A DNA stretch of 64,000 bases from Gammaproteobacteria bacterium (lineage in GTDB: Bacteria > Pseudomonadota > Gammaproteobacteria > Chromatiales > Chromatiaceae), in NCBI GenBank assembly GCA_024206335.1, contig JAAGZL010000730.1, positions 1 to 64,000 on the forward strand, read 5' to 3'. The translations under genes and the position numbers were made by a program. This document shows positions 1 through 8,918 of the stretch, one piece after another. The notes beneath the pieces are model-generated. The model was given only the letters and a program-made list of their open reading frames with translations. It did not search any database and was not told where the DNA came from. How positions within the stretch are numbered: the stretch's first letter is position 1; each line of letters starts with the position of its first letter.

Positions 1-130
1 ATCCAGTAACTGGAAAGCCATTGCTCTCCCCGCACTCCGCCACAAGCGCAACACTCGATACGGGTGGGTGGCTAATCCTTACCCGACAGGGACTTCCACC
101 CTGCAAGATGCACCAAGCTTCGCTTGGCGC
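1..130. other. non-coding structured flank beside attC-like site
   Basis: No ORF. The stretch contains short hairpin-forming arms (ACCAAGCTTCGCTTGGC; CAGGGACTTCCACCCTG). On the minus strand GGGTGGAAGTCCC resembles the exon-binding part of group II introns, which can sit beside attC sites. It could equally be the tail of a neighbouring gene cassette. The window edge cuts it, so it cannot be decided here. Confidence 0.25.
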
Positions 131-196
131 GCTAACGTTGCCTTCAGCGGAACAGGCGCGCTAGCGACTTGTGTCCGCTGTAAGGCCTTGTTAAAT
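131..196 (-). other. attC-like recombination site (candidate)
   Basis: Read on the minus strand the segment starts with ATTTAAC (fits the RYYYAAC core) immediately after the stop codon of the neighbouring gene and ends with CGTTAGCG (partial fit to GTTRRRY). Between them are imperfect inverted arms (CCTTACAGCGGACA against TGTTCCGCTGAAGG) around a short centre. That is the layout of an integron attC site of about 66 bp. The right-hand core is imperfect and no integrase is in view, so this is a candidate only. Confidence 0.42.
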
Positions 197-949
197 TTAA
201 TTTGCTGAAACATAGCTGATGACCATATATTCACCCGTCGCTTGATTTTTCATCAAACCACAACCAGAAAGCATTTTTTCAAATGGTTCCACTTTGGATA
301 TAAGTTCTTGGCGTTTATCCTTATTGCATTTGTATACAGTTGTGACTGTTTTTTTAACAACCTCAATATATATTCTGTACATTAACTTAAGATGCTCTTC
401 TATGGCATTAGTTAGGTTTACTGTTTTGTATTCATCATTATAGTGATTGAAATATGAGCACTCAAAATCATTAAGCTCCATCCTGACTGGAACAAACACG
501 TGCATTTTTCCTGATTCCGGATCTTCGTAGTTAGCGCTGTGTGCGGCAAGCTTGTGCCTAATGGTTACTATTTCTAATGAATCTATTTCTTTTTTCTTGT
601 TATGCACTTCGTTGCATTGAAAGAACCTAAACAAGTTATAAATTGCTTGTTGCTGCATATAGGTAGCATTTAGAACCCCATACAGCCTTAGGTATTTTTC
701 TCCTATTTCATCATACTTAGTAGGGCCTGAAATGCCGAAGCGAAGGAAGTTAATTATTGCAGCATTTGAGTCCTCAAGAATATCTTCTGAGGCCAATATG
801 TAATTCCAGTCCTCTGTTTTGTTGAGCTTCAGGCACTGTTTTACATGGCTAAGAAAATCTTCTTTTTCATTCTTGAAGATTTTATCTCGTGTGATCTTTA
901 TGAAAAGATCATTAATTTCATTTAATAGTTCAGGCCAACTAAGTTGCAT
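197..949 (-). CDS. hypothetical protein with HEPN-like RX5H motif
   Basis: About 250 residues if started at the ATG at 949; an open frame extends to 1138 but the upstream part has a different base composition and poor coding character. The gene is clearly AT-richer than all neighbours and uses many AAA/AAT/ATT codons, a sign of transfer. The protein is predicted mostly helical. Near the middle it has IRHKLAAHSANYED, which fits the R-X4-6-H catalytic motif of HEPN ribonucleases (R and H five residues apart) found in toxin and abortive-infection proteins. No signal peptide or membrane segment. The stop codon abuts an attC-like site, so it may be a gene cassette. Function not assigned; HEPN membership is inferred from one motif. 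Confidence 0.6.
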   Translation of the reverse strand: MQLSWPELLNEINDLFIKITRDKIFKNEKEDFLSHVKQCLKLNKTEDWNYILASEDILEDSNAAIINFLRFGISGPTKYDEIGEKYLRLYGVLNATYMQQQAIYNLFRFFQCNEVHNKKKEIDSLEIVTIRHKLAAHSANYEDPESGKMHVFVPVRMELNDFECSYFNHYNDEYKTVNLTNAIEEHLKLMYRIYIEVVKKTVTTVYKCNKDKRQELISKVEPFEKMLSGCGLMKNQATGEYMVISYVSAN

Positions 950-1169
950 AATGCTTTCAAAATTCAACTGTTGATTATGACGCTGGCACCAATATTGTAA
1001 TATGCCACGCCGTAATAATTTACATGCAGACAAAGCAGGGAATGGATTCCTTCGGGGGAGCGCATCCTGCTTTGTCACTATTATTCCATACAGATGTAAA
1101 GGTATCAGATTATCTGGCGATGAGAAACCTATTCTCAACTGCCTATAGATGGCTCAGGTTTAGCAGCTG

Positions 1170-2042
1170 TCAGGCATGGTTGAAGATGATATCTGTCGGG
1201 GCATGATCTTCACCAATGGGTAGCAGGATACCTGCCCGTTGTGGCATCTCTTGCAACATCCATCGGGTAAGGCGTTCATAGTGCATAATGAAGCGTTCAA
1301 TCTCTGTTTCACCCATGCCACGGCGGCCATGTTGCTGTTGTAGTTTCTGTTCCTGCAACTCCCGCCACTCGCAAATTTTCTGCATGGAGGGTACCGCCAG
1401 CATCACCAGAGGGTGTAGGCGGGAAAAGAACTCAGTGTACTCTCCCTGCAGTGAGTTATTTATATGGCCTCGCCATATGCCATCTGGGTCCTCTTTTTGT
1501 TCCAGTTGGTTGATGGGCGGCTGTAGATCATCCTGCGGCCGACAGCCCACGCACCACCCTTCCACTATCAGCACGTCCAGAGGTTTATGTTGTGACCACT
1601 CCTCTCTGGGTGCGCGCTCGTCTGTCAGCTTTTTGAAACGCGGCAGGATCACCGACTCGCCTGCCTGCACCTGGTCAAGGATCTGGTTGCCCAATTGTAT
1701 GTCGTGGGTTCCGGGAACTCCCCGGGTTATGAACAGGGGATGGATCTCGGTTGCCATGGTCTGGCGCTCAGCCCGGGTCAGGTAGAGATCATCCAGGCTC
1801 AGGCTGGCACTATACAGGCCATGTCTCTCATTTAGCAGTAGGCATACGATCTCGGCCAGGGTGGTTTTTCCTGATCCCTGGGCTCCATTTATACCCAACA
1901 ACATGGGGTGCGCGGAACGATGCATGGTTGCGATATGGTCTACCAGGGGCAGATAGCACCACTGCAGCAGATCCAGCATGGATTGGGGCAGCCCCTCCTG
2001 CCGGAGATAGGCGCTTAGACTCTGTTTAAGGGGTGACTGCAT
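1170..2042 (-). CDS. P-loop kinase, D-glycerate 3-kinase type
   Basis: 290 residues. A Walker A motif GAQGSGKT is at about residues 53-60, followed by SLDDLYLT (lid/substrate loop) and a conserved TRGVPGTHD segment, then LIVEGWCVGCRP near residue 160. This combination is typical of the plant GLYK / yeast Tda10 / YggC family of P-loop kinases, several of which phosphorylate D-glycerate to 3-phosphoglycerate using ATP. Cytosolic. The length is in the family range. The substrate cannot be proven from sequence; the alternative is a related uridine-kinase-like ATPase. It stands alone on the minus strand between the AT-rich cassette and the GGDEF-EAL gene. Confidence 0.75.
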   Translation of the reverse strand: MQSPLKQSLSAYLRQEGLPQSMLDLLQWCYLPLVDHIATMHRSAHPMLLGINGAQGSGKTTLAEIVCLLLNERHGLYSASLSLDDLYLTRAERQTMATEIHPLFITRGVPGTHDIQLGNQILDQVQAGESVILPRFKKLTDERAPREEWSQHKPLDVLIVEGWCVGCRPQDDLQPPINQLEQKEDPDGIWRGHINNSLQGEYTEFFSRLHPLVMLAVPSMQKICEWRELQEQKLQQQHGRRGMGETEIERFIMHYERLTRWMLQEMPQRAGILLPIGEDHAPTDIIFNHA

Positions 2043-2103
2043 CTAGTCGGCCAGGCGGATTATTTGTGGTTATGTTTCAATATAGCCCCGGCCATTTAAT
2101 ATT

Positions 2104-4050
2104 TCATGACGCCTCTTCGCAAAACATGCCGGGCTGGTAGTCTGAAATGAAACTGCCTACAGAAGTTTTACTCATGGGTCGGAAAAACAGAAACCCCTGA
2201 CCGTAGCAGCTTGACAGGGTGCGCACGTCTTGCAACTGTTCCTGCGTCTCAATGCCCTCGGCAATCAATCTTAGATCCAGGCTTTCTGCCAGATCAAATA
2301 TGACTTTTACAAATGATTTATCACTGCTACTTATTCCAATATTCGCAATGAAGGAGCAGTCTACCTTCAGCCCATCAAACGGCAGCCGATGCAGGTAGCT
2401 GAGGGATGCATAACCGGTACCAAAATTATCCAGGTAGAGCTGGACCCCCAGTGACTTAAGCTGGAGCAACTGGGTTACGACGCGGTCGTTACTCTCCAGG
2501 GCCAGACAGCTCTCGGTAATCTCCAACTGCAACAGAGAGGAGTCTACTCCGGTTTCCGCTAACAGTGATGCCAGATATTCTGGCAGATCATGCTGATCAA
2601 ACAACCGTGCCGAGATATTTACACTCATGCATAGTGGCTCTGTCTGAGGAAAGCGACTATTCCACTCCTGTAACTGGTGGCAGGCCTCTCTCAATACCCA
2701 GCGATCCATCTCTGCTAACAATCCAATCTCTTCCGCAACTCCCATGAATTCGCTAGGTAACAGCACTCCCTTTTGTGGATGCTGCCAGCGGATCAGGGCC
2801 TCAAATCCACACAGCTTCTGTTGACCCAAACCAAAGAATGGTTGGTAGTAGATTTCAAATTCATTGGCCTCAAAGGCTCGGCGCAGTCCGGCCTCAAGAT
2901 GCAACCTGGTGACGGCATGTTCATGCATCCTGGCATCAAACAGCCTATAGCAACCCTTGCCCTCCGTTTTGGCCCGGTACATCGCTGTATCGGCATCCCT
3001 TAGCAGATCTTCTGCCTTGCAGTGGTGATCGTGGTTGAGGACCACACCAATACTTGAAGAGGTAAATATCTCATTACCCTCAAGAAAAAACGGCTGTTTT
3101 AGCTGACTCAGCAGCCGCTCGGCCACCTGCTCTGCCCCTGACTCACCCGTGATATCTTCCAGCAGAATTACAAACTCATCTCCACCCAGTCTGGCGAGAG
3201 TATCTGACACCTTTATACATGTCTTTAGCCGCCTGGATATCTCTACCAACAACTGGTCACCTGTCAAGTGCCCAAAACTATCATTGATAAGCTTGAAACG
3301 ATCAATATCCAGAAACAATATGGCAAAGCGCGCCTCAGGGTAGCGCTGGATATTCTCGATCTGGTGCTGGATCCGATCCAGAAGCAGGACCCGGTTAGGC
3401 AGTCCAGTCAATACATCGTGGATGGCATCGAAGCGAATCTGGTCCTCCGCCTGTTTACGGTCGGTAATATCTTCTATAGAACCGGCAATGCGATAGGCCC
3501 GGCCAGATTCACCACGTAGTGCCAGGCCCCGAGAAACCACCCAGCGCAGTTCTCCATTATCCCGACGGATCTGGTACTCAAATTCCAACTGCGATGTCTT
3601 GCCCAGCAAATGGGTCTTAATGGCCTGACGCAGGCCATGCCTATCACCATCTGCCACATATTTTAGCCAGCTCTCTGTGGTATCAAAACCAGCATAATCG
3701 GTACGGCCCAGTATCTTAAGCACCGCCGGTGAGTAGTAGACGGCGCCAGTGGTAACATCCCAATCCCAGATCCCTACATTGGAACCTTCCACCGCAAGAA
3801 AGTAGCGCTCTTCACTCTGACGCAACGCCAACTCTGTTTCCTTCCGGCTTTTCAGCTCAAGCTGTAGACGCTGATTCTGGATTACCAGCTCTCGGGATGT
3901 ATTCTCCAGCGACTGCTCCATAAGCTGATGATCATACTCAGCCCGCTGGTATGCAGTATCAACTGCCTGTAGTAGTTCCTGCAGTTGCGGTGATAGATCC
4001 TCCCCATCTATATCCTGATGCGCCAATTGCCTGGCTAAGAGTTTATGCAT
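2104..4050 (-). CDS. PAS-GGDEF-EAL cyclic-di-GMP signalling protein
   Basis: 648 residues, cytosolic. Order: coiled-coil N-terminus (about 20-78), PAS/PAC (about 78-200, ending SIEDITDRKQ), GGDEF (about 205-365, active-site GGDEF at 289-293) and EAL (about 385-635). The cyclase signature is intact; the allosteric I-site position reads KVSD rather than RxxD. In the EAL domain E417 (EAL), the SVNIS Asn, ITES Glu, K562, E598 and Q618 are present, but the paired Asp motif DDFGTG reads DNFGTG (D541, N542). It may therefore act mainly as a diguanylate cyclase, or as a weakened phosphodiesterase. It starts 2 bases after the FIST gene stop, so the two are translationally coupled: FIST sensing probably feeds this output. 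Confidence 0.9.
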   Translation of the reverse strand: MHKLLARQLAHQDIDGEDLSPQLQELLQAVDTAYQRAEYDHQLMEQSLENTSRELVIQNQRLQLELKSRKETELALRQSEERYFLAVEGSNVGIWDWDVTTGAVYYSPAVLKILGRTDYAGFDTTESWLKYVADGDRHGLRQAIKTHLLGKTSQLEFEYQIRRDNGELRWVVSRGLALRGESGRAYRIAGSIEDITDRKQAEDQIRFDAIHDVLTGLPNRVLLLDRIQHQIENIQRYPEARFAILFLDIDRFKLINDSFGHLTGDQLLVEISRRLKTCIKVSDTLARLGGDEFVILLEDITGESGAEQVAERLLSQLKQPFFLEGNEIFTSSSIGVVLNHDHHCKAEDLLRDADTAMYRAKTEGKGCYRLFDARMHEHAVTRLHLEAGLRRAFEANEFEIYYQPFFGLGQQKLCGFEALIRWQHPQKGVLLPSEFMGVAEEIGLLAEMDRWVLREACHQLQEWNSRFPQTEPLCMSVNISARLFDQHDLPEYLASLLAETGVDSSLLQLEITESCLALESNDRVVTQLLQLKSLGVQLYLDNFGTGYASLSYLHRLPFDGLKVDCSFIANIGISSSDKSFVKVIFDLAESLDLRLIAEGIETQEQLQDVRTLSSCYGQGFLFFRPMSKTSVGSFISDYQPGMFCEEAS

Positions 4051-4052
4051 AT

Positions 4053-5180
4053 TCAGCTCTCAAACAGGGTGGTGATGGTCATGGTCTGATTATGCAGTTC
4101 ACAACTACCATTAGGGGTCTGGGGTGACAGCTCACCATAGGAGTAGAATCCAGTCAGCGCGGTATCGTTGCCGAATACCTTCTGGACGGCCTCAACCTCA
4201 TCCTCAATGCGTTGCTGCAGAACCAGTTTGCGTCCAACGCAGCTTATTAAGATTGCCAGTTCAGAGCGGGCAAACATATCTGTGGCCTTCACTGCTGCCC
4301 CGGCCGCACCATCCACCAGGCAATTAAAGTTGGCATTCATCAACCGGGCATGGCTACCCTCAGGTATGTCGCCGGCAAAGATAAGGCTATTACTGTCTCG
4401 GTCGATCCCGAGAATAGTCCTCACCACACCACCACTCTCACCCTCTCCATGTACCTGTAGCGGGAACAGCAGGCCACTCGCCGGCAGCTCTGCGGCATAC
4501 TCACCCAGATACTCCTCATACAACTCCAGGGCAGAGTGCCCATCCAACTCATACAGCACATTGCCGGACGACTTGGTAACCAGACGGTCCGGTCCAAACG
4601 GGTCCCAACCACCCAATGAGCCATGCGCAACCTTTAGAGAGTCACCATAAAAACCAATGGCCGCCACCAGATTGCTCTCGGCTTGGCCGTTTAGGCCTAC
4701 AACCGTCTTGTTGAATGCATCTGCATCTCCGGACAGTCCACCTGTGGCAACGGTTGTCCGGGGTAAAATGTCCGCCAGCCCATTTGCCAGATCACTACCA
4801 TTTACATGCAGGCCATCAGATAGAATCAGGACATAGCTCAGATCATCAGCAACCAGTTGTTTAGCTAGCTCCTGACCAGCAACGAAGCTCTCACTGGATT
4901 CAGTTACCTTTATTTCTGCAGATGAGATTTGAACCTTTTTAAAGGTGATAGATGTTATGCAGAGGGTATCGTCCAGGACCCGGTCTCCCTGGATCTCTCC
5001 CGCGGTGGAACAGCAGGCGATCTCTGCATTGGGAAACATCTGTTTCAGTTCCAGATAACGCTCGGGGTCTTCCAGAATCTGCCTGGAGCCAAATCCAAGC
5101 AGCAGCTGCACTTCAGGCTCTGGAATAAGCTGGTATTTCCAACCCGTATTCGGCTCCCAGCAATTTTGCTTAACCAGCAT
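4053..5180 (-). CDS. FIST-domain sensory protein
   Basis: 375 residues with FIST_N (about 30-210) and FIST_C (about 215-365) features: LLLGFGSRQ, the CSTAGEI segment near residue 57, LILSDGLHVNG, GGLSGD and C-terminal GFYSYGELSP. FIST domains are thought to bind small ligands, perhaps amino acids, and are usually linked to signalling outputs. No signal peptide, so intracellular. It is the first gene of a two-gene minus-strand unit with the PAS-GGDEF-EAL protein downstream (2-base gap), which supports a sensor/output pair. An AGGGATC ribosome site precedes the ATG. Ligand unknown. Confidence 0.88.
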   Translation of the reverse strand: MLVKQNCWEPNTGWKYQLIPEPEVQLLLGFGSRQILEDPERYLELKQMFPNAEIACCSTAGEIQGDRVLDDTLCITSITFKKVQISSAEIKVTESSESFVAGQELAKQLVADDLSYVLILSDGLHVNGSDLANGLADILPRTTVATGGLSGDADAFNKTVVGLNGQAESNLVAAIGFYGDSLKVAHGSLGGWDPFGPDRLVTKSSGNVLYELDGHSALELYEEYLGEYAAELPASGLLFPLQVHGEGESGGVVRTILGIDRDSNSLIFAGDIPEGSHARLMNANFNCLVDGAAGAAVKATDMFARSELAILISCVGRKLVLQQRIEDEVEAVQKVFGNDTALTGFYSYGELSPQTPNGSCELHNQTMTITTLFES

Positions 5181-5368
5181 ATTCAGATCCCTTGTTTATG
5201 GGTGGGTTAATTGCAGTAACTGAACTTAGTCATAGTCTGTATGTATCGGCAGGCAGATGTAAATACTAAGCATAATTTGTCAATTTATCTGGAAAACACG
5301 GGATTTACAATCCCACGCCACCTACCCAGATAATCGGCATAGCCTACGGGGTTTTAAGGATATTTATC

Positions 5369-6544
5369 TCAATCAGCAGGATTATTTACCGGCAGAAAGA
5401 TTGCCAGAAGCTCATTAAGAAATCGTCTTCCCATCTCTGTGGATCGAGCTGACATCTCATCCAACTCCAGCAGGCCTTTGTCTACCGCCATCTCCATCCC
5501 TGGCTGAATATGTTTTAGCGCTAAGCCAGTGCGCCGCTCAAACAGCTCCAGTTGGAATCCCCGTCTCAACCTCAAGGCATTGAGCATGAATTCCAGCACC
5601 AGATTCTCTCGGCTCAACGGTTGGCATTTCTGGGTTGATCTATCGCCACCGGCAGCCAGGACATAACCTTCCGGGCTTCTGGTCCTGTTGCTGCGATATA
5701 CCAGGCCAGCCGCCGGATCAGTGATCTTGCCATGGGCGCCAGCGCCAATCCCCAGGTAGTCCCCAAACTCCCAGTAGTTGCGGTTATGCCGACACTCAAA
5801 CCCAGGACGGGCAAAGGCCGACACCTCATATTGCCGATAACCTGCGGCCTGTAGTAACTCATGCCCCCCAGACTCAATCTGCCACAGGTGTTCATCATCC
5901 GGCAGAATGGGGGGAGCGCTGTGAAACATGGTATTCGGTTCTATTGTCAGCTGGTAGTAAGAGAGATGTTCAGGCCGCATAGAGGTGGCCCTGATCAGAT
6001 CCTGCCGTGCCGCATCCTGGGTCTGGCCAGGTAGCCCGTACATAAGATCCAGATTGATATTCTCAAACCCGACCCTGCGCGCCAAATCCATGGCATCCAC
6101 GGCCTCATCCGGACCATGGATACGGCCCAACTTTTTCAAGGCCGCAGCCGCAAAGCTCTGTATCCCGATGGAAAGCCGGTTTACCCCGGCATCCCGATAG
6201 GCCGCAAACTGCCCCTGGTCCACCGCGCCGGGATTGGCCTCCAGCGTCACCTCCATGTCCGGCACACAGGCCAGCCTGGATCGGACGCCAGCAAGAACTC
6301 TGGCAATAGCCGCCCCGGAAAACAGGCTGGGGGTGCCACCTCCGATAAAGATGGAGCTTAGTTCCCTATCTGCAACCATGGACAGCTCTCGCTCCAGGTC
6401 CTGTAGCAGAGCCGCCACATAAGCCGACTCATCCGCCCCACCGGCTACGGCGTGGGAGTTGAAATCGCAGTAGGGGCACTTCTGCAGACACCAGGGGATA
6501 TGGACATAGAGGGCCAGGGGCGGTGTCTCTGACAAACCACTCAA
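5369..6544 (-). CDS. hemW: HemW-like radical SAM heme chaperone
   Basis: 391 residues. Radical SAM motif CLQKCPYC at residues 19-26 (CX3CX2C) in the context YVHIPWC, then GGGTPS, the GIQSF segment and a C-terminal HemW domain (NLVLEFMLNALRLRRG). This family was long called coproporphyrinogen III oxidase-like; characterised HemW proteins bind and deliver heme rather than oxidise coproporphyrinogen. Cytosolic or membrane-peripheral. It begins 13 bases after uvrD, so the two are probably co-transcribed. In many gammaproteobacteria hemW instead follows rdgB, so this pairing is a local variation. Confidence 0.92.
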   Translation of the reverse strand: MSGLSETPPLALYVHIPWCLQKCPYCDFNSHAVAGGADESAYVAALLQDLERELSMVADRELSSIFIGGGTPSLFSGAAIARVLAGVRSRLACVPDMEVTLEANPGAVDQGQFAAYRDAGVNRLSIGIQSFAAAALKKLGRIHGPDEAVDAMDLARRVGFENINLDLMYGLPGQTQDAARQDLIRATSMRPEHLSYYQLTIEPNTMFHSAPPILPDDEHLWQIESGGHELLQAAGYRQYEVSAFARPGFECRHNRNYWEFGDYLGIGAGAHGKITDPAAGLVYRSNRTRSPEGYVLAAGGDRSTQKCQPLSRENLVLEFMLNALRLRRGFQLELFERRTGLALKHIQPGMEMAVDKGLLELDEMSARSTEMGRRFLNELLAIFLPVNNPAD

Positions 6545-6557
6545 GGGTCACACCTTA

Positions 6558-8789
6558 CTAGACCGCCTGGAGGTTGGCATAGGCCACCACCAGCCACTTG
6601 GCCCCGGCCGCTTCAAAGTTGACCTGCACCCGGGCACTGCTACCCTGCCCCTCGGCATTCAGCACTACACCCTCACCGAACTTGGGATGGGCCACGCGCT
6701 GACCCAGTCGAAACCCGGTGGTCTCCTCCGCCATATTAAAACCACCGGCAGGGGTGATGACCGGCCGCGAGACATCCGGGCGTGAGCGGATCTCCTCCAC
6801 TAGGTCTGGCGGTATCTCCCGCAGAAATCGCGACGGCATGGGATAGCTGTCTGAGCCATGCAGACGCCTGCTCTCAGCATGACAGAGATAGAGCTGCTCC
6901 ATGGCCCGGGTCATACCCACGTAGCAGAGCCTGCGCTCCTCTTCCAGACGCTCGGGATCATCACTGGACATGCTGTGGGGGAACAGCCCCTCTTCCATGC
7001 CACCGATAAAGATCAGCGGAAACTCCAGCCCCTTGGCCGAATGCAGGGTCATCAGTTGTACACTCTCTTCATGCTCCCCAGCCTGGGTATCACCCGCCTC
7101 CAGGGCGGCATGGGAGAGAAAGGCATCCAGTTCGCTCATTTCAATGGGGTCAGACTCGATTGATCCAGGCGTAGACGAATTGATCTCCGTGCCAGGCAGA
7201 TCAATCGAGTCTGACCCCATTGAAATCCCATCAAACTGGCGCGCGGCATTCACCAGTTCCTCCAGGTTTTCGATTCGATCCTGGCCCTTGCCATCCCGCG
7301 ACTTCTTGAAGTGCTCGGGCAGGCGGCTGCGATTAAGCACCTGGGCCGTCAGGTCCGCCAACTGCATATCGGTGGTCTCCAGCTGCAACTCCTCGATGAC
7401 CTCAACAAATCCCTTCAGGGCGTTGGCCGCCCGTGCCGCCATGCTGCCACCTGCCAACAACTCCTCCATGGCATGCCACATAGAGCAGCCAAAATCCCGC
7501 GCATGGGCCCGTACCGCATCCAGGGTACGGGGGCCAATACCACGGGGCGGCTGATTTACCGCCCGCTCAAAGGCGGGGTCACTGTCCCGGTTGGAGACCA
7601 GCCGCATATAAGCCAGGGCGTCCTTGATCTCGGCCCGCTCAAAAAAGCGCAACCCGCCATAGACACGATAGGGAATGCCGGCCTGCAGCAGTGCCTCCTC
7701 AAACAGGCGGGATTGGGCCGAGGTTCGATAGAGGATGGCGACATCGGTGCGTCTATGACCACTGTCGATGGCATCACTGATACGGCCGATTACAAAGCGC
7801 GCCTCATCCACCTCATTGAAGGCGGCATAGACCCGCACCGGATCACCATCCTTATCTTCGGTCCAGAGGTTCTTGCCCAGCCGCGATGGATTGTTGGAGA
7901 TAACAGCATTGGATGCTTGCAGGATGTTGGCCGTGGAGCGGTAGTTCTGCTCCAGCCGCACCATGGCAGTTTTGGGGAAATCCCGCTGAAAGTGGCGGAT
8001 GTTCTCCACCTTGGCCCCACGCCAGCCGTAGATGGACTGGTCATCGTCGCCCACCACAAACAGATTGTTGCGCTCACCCGACAGCAGCCGCAGCCAAGCA
8101 TACTGGATGGAGTTGGTATCCTGAAACTCATCCACCAGGATATGGGCAAACCGCTCCCGGTAGTGGTGCAGAATATCGGTCCGATCCCGTAGCAGCTCGT
8201 GGGCTCGCAGCAGCAGTTCGGCAAAATCCACCGCACCGGAGCGCTCGCACGCCTCCTGATAGGCCCGATAGATGGCTATCATCTGGCGCTGATAGTGATC
8301 GCCCCCATCATCCAGATGCTGAGCCCGACGCCCCTCATCCTTCTGCGAATTGATAAACCACTGCGCCTGCCGTGGTGGCCATTTGGAGTCATCCAGGTTC
8401 ATCTCGCGAATAAGGCGTTTAATCAGCCGGTGCTGATCATCCGAATCCAGGATCTGAAACGCCTTGGGCAGGCCGGCCTCCTGCCAGTGAGCCCGCAATA
8501 GTCTGTGGGCCAGGCCGTGAAAGGTCCCCACCCACATCCCACCCACCGGCTGCCCCAGCAGGTGCTCAATGCGATGCCGCATCTCACGCGCCGCCTTGTT
8601 GGTAAAGGTTACCGCCAGCACACTCCAGGGGGTGGCTCCCGCCACTCCGGTAAGCCAGGCGATACGATGCACCAGCACCCGGGTCTTTCCGGAACCGGCC
8701 CCCGCCAGCACCAGGGTACTTCCGGCTGGTGCCGAAACCGCTTCACGCTGGGCCTCATTCAGATCATCTAAGATATGTGAAACATCCAT
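6558..8789 (-). CDS. uvrD: DNA helicase II UvrD
   Basis: 743 residues, superfamily 1A 3'-5' helicase of nucleotide-excision and mismatch repair. Walker A AGAGSGKT at 29-36, VDEFQDTN (motif II), GDDDQSIYGWRGA (motif III), EQNYRS (motif IV), LMTLHSAKGLEF (motif V) and VGMTRA (motif VI) are all seen. The C-terminus carries the GQRVAHPKFGEGVV Tudor-like segment. It is about 23 residues longer than the E. coli protein (720). The extra length matches residues about 522-551, encoded by a 28-bp-arm palindromic insertion that stays in frame (listed separately). All helicase motifs lie outside the insertion, so the enzyme is probably functional. Upstream of hemW in the same unit. Confidence 0.96.
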   Translation of the reverse strand: MDVSHILDDLNEAQREAVSAPAGSTLVLAGAGSGKTRVLVHRIAWLTGVAGATPWSVLAVTFTNKAAREMRHRIEHLLGQPVGGMWVGTFHGLAHRLLRAHWQEAGLPKAFQILDSDDQHRLIKRLIREMNLDDSKWPPRQAQWFINSQKDEGRRAQHLDDGGDHYQRQMIAIYRAYQEACERSGAVDFAELLLRAHELLRDRTDILHHYRERFAHILVDEFQDTNSIQYAWLRLLSGERNNLFVVGDDDQSIYGWRGAKVENIRHFQRDFPKTAMVRLEQNYRSTANILQASNAVISNNPSRLGKNLWTEDKDGDPVRVYAAFNEVDEARFVIGRISDAIDSGHRRTDVAILYRTSAQSRLFEEALLQAGIPYRVYGGLRFFERAEIKDALAYMRLVSNRDSDPAFERAVNQPPRGIGPRTLDAVRAHARDFGCSMWHAMEELLAGGSMAARAANALKGFVEVIEELQLETTDMQLADLTAQVLNRSRLPEHFKKSRDGKGQDRIENLEELVNAARQFDGISMGSDSIDLPGTEINSSTPGSIESDPIEMSELDAFLSHAALEAGDTQAGEHEESVQLMTLHSAKGLEFPLIFIGGMEEGLFPHSMSSDDPERLEEERRLCYVGMTRAMEQLYLCHAESRRLHGSDSYPMPSRFLREIPPDLVEEIRSRPDVSRPVITPAGGFNMAEETTGFRLGQRVAHPKFGEGVVLNAEGQGSSARVQVNFEAAGAKWLVVAYANLQAV
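7138..7226. mobile_element. palindromic REP/MITE-like insertion inside uvrD
   Basis: Two perfect 28-bp inverted arms (7138-7165 and 7199-7226), each containing GGGGTCAGACTCGATTGATC or its complement, flank a 33-base centre. The whole lies in the uvrD reading frame and encodes about 30 polar residues (GSDSIDL and GSIESDPIEM on the two sides). It looks like a REP- or MITE-type element captured by a coding gene. No second copy was found in this window, so family assignment needs a genome search. Confidence 0.75.
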
Positions 8790-8918
8790 CGGACCATTCT
8801 ATCAGGGCAGGGCATTAAAAAACGACCACAAACCTCGCACAAATAGTGCATCCGTAACCATCCCCTGCATGCTGTGCTACCATCGCGCTAGACAACCAGT
8901 ATTAACCAGGAGCGCCAG

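Noticed and set aside
7311..8192. 293-codon plus-strand frame opposite uvrD
   Set aside because: Shadow frame of UvrD, whose helicase motifs are intact.
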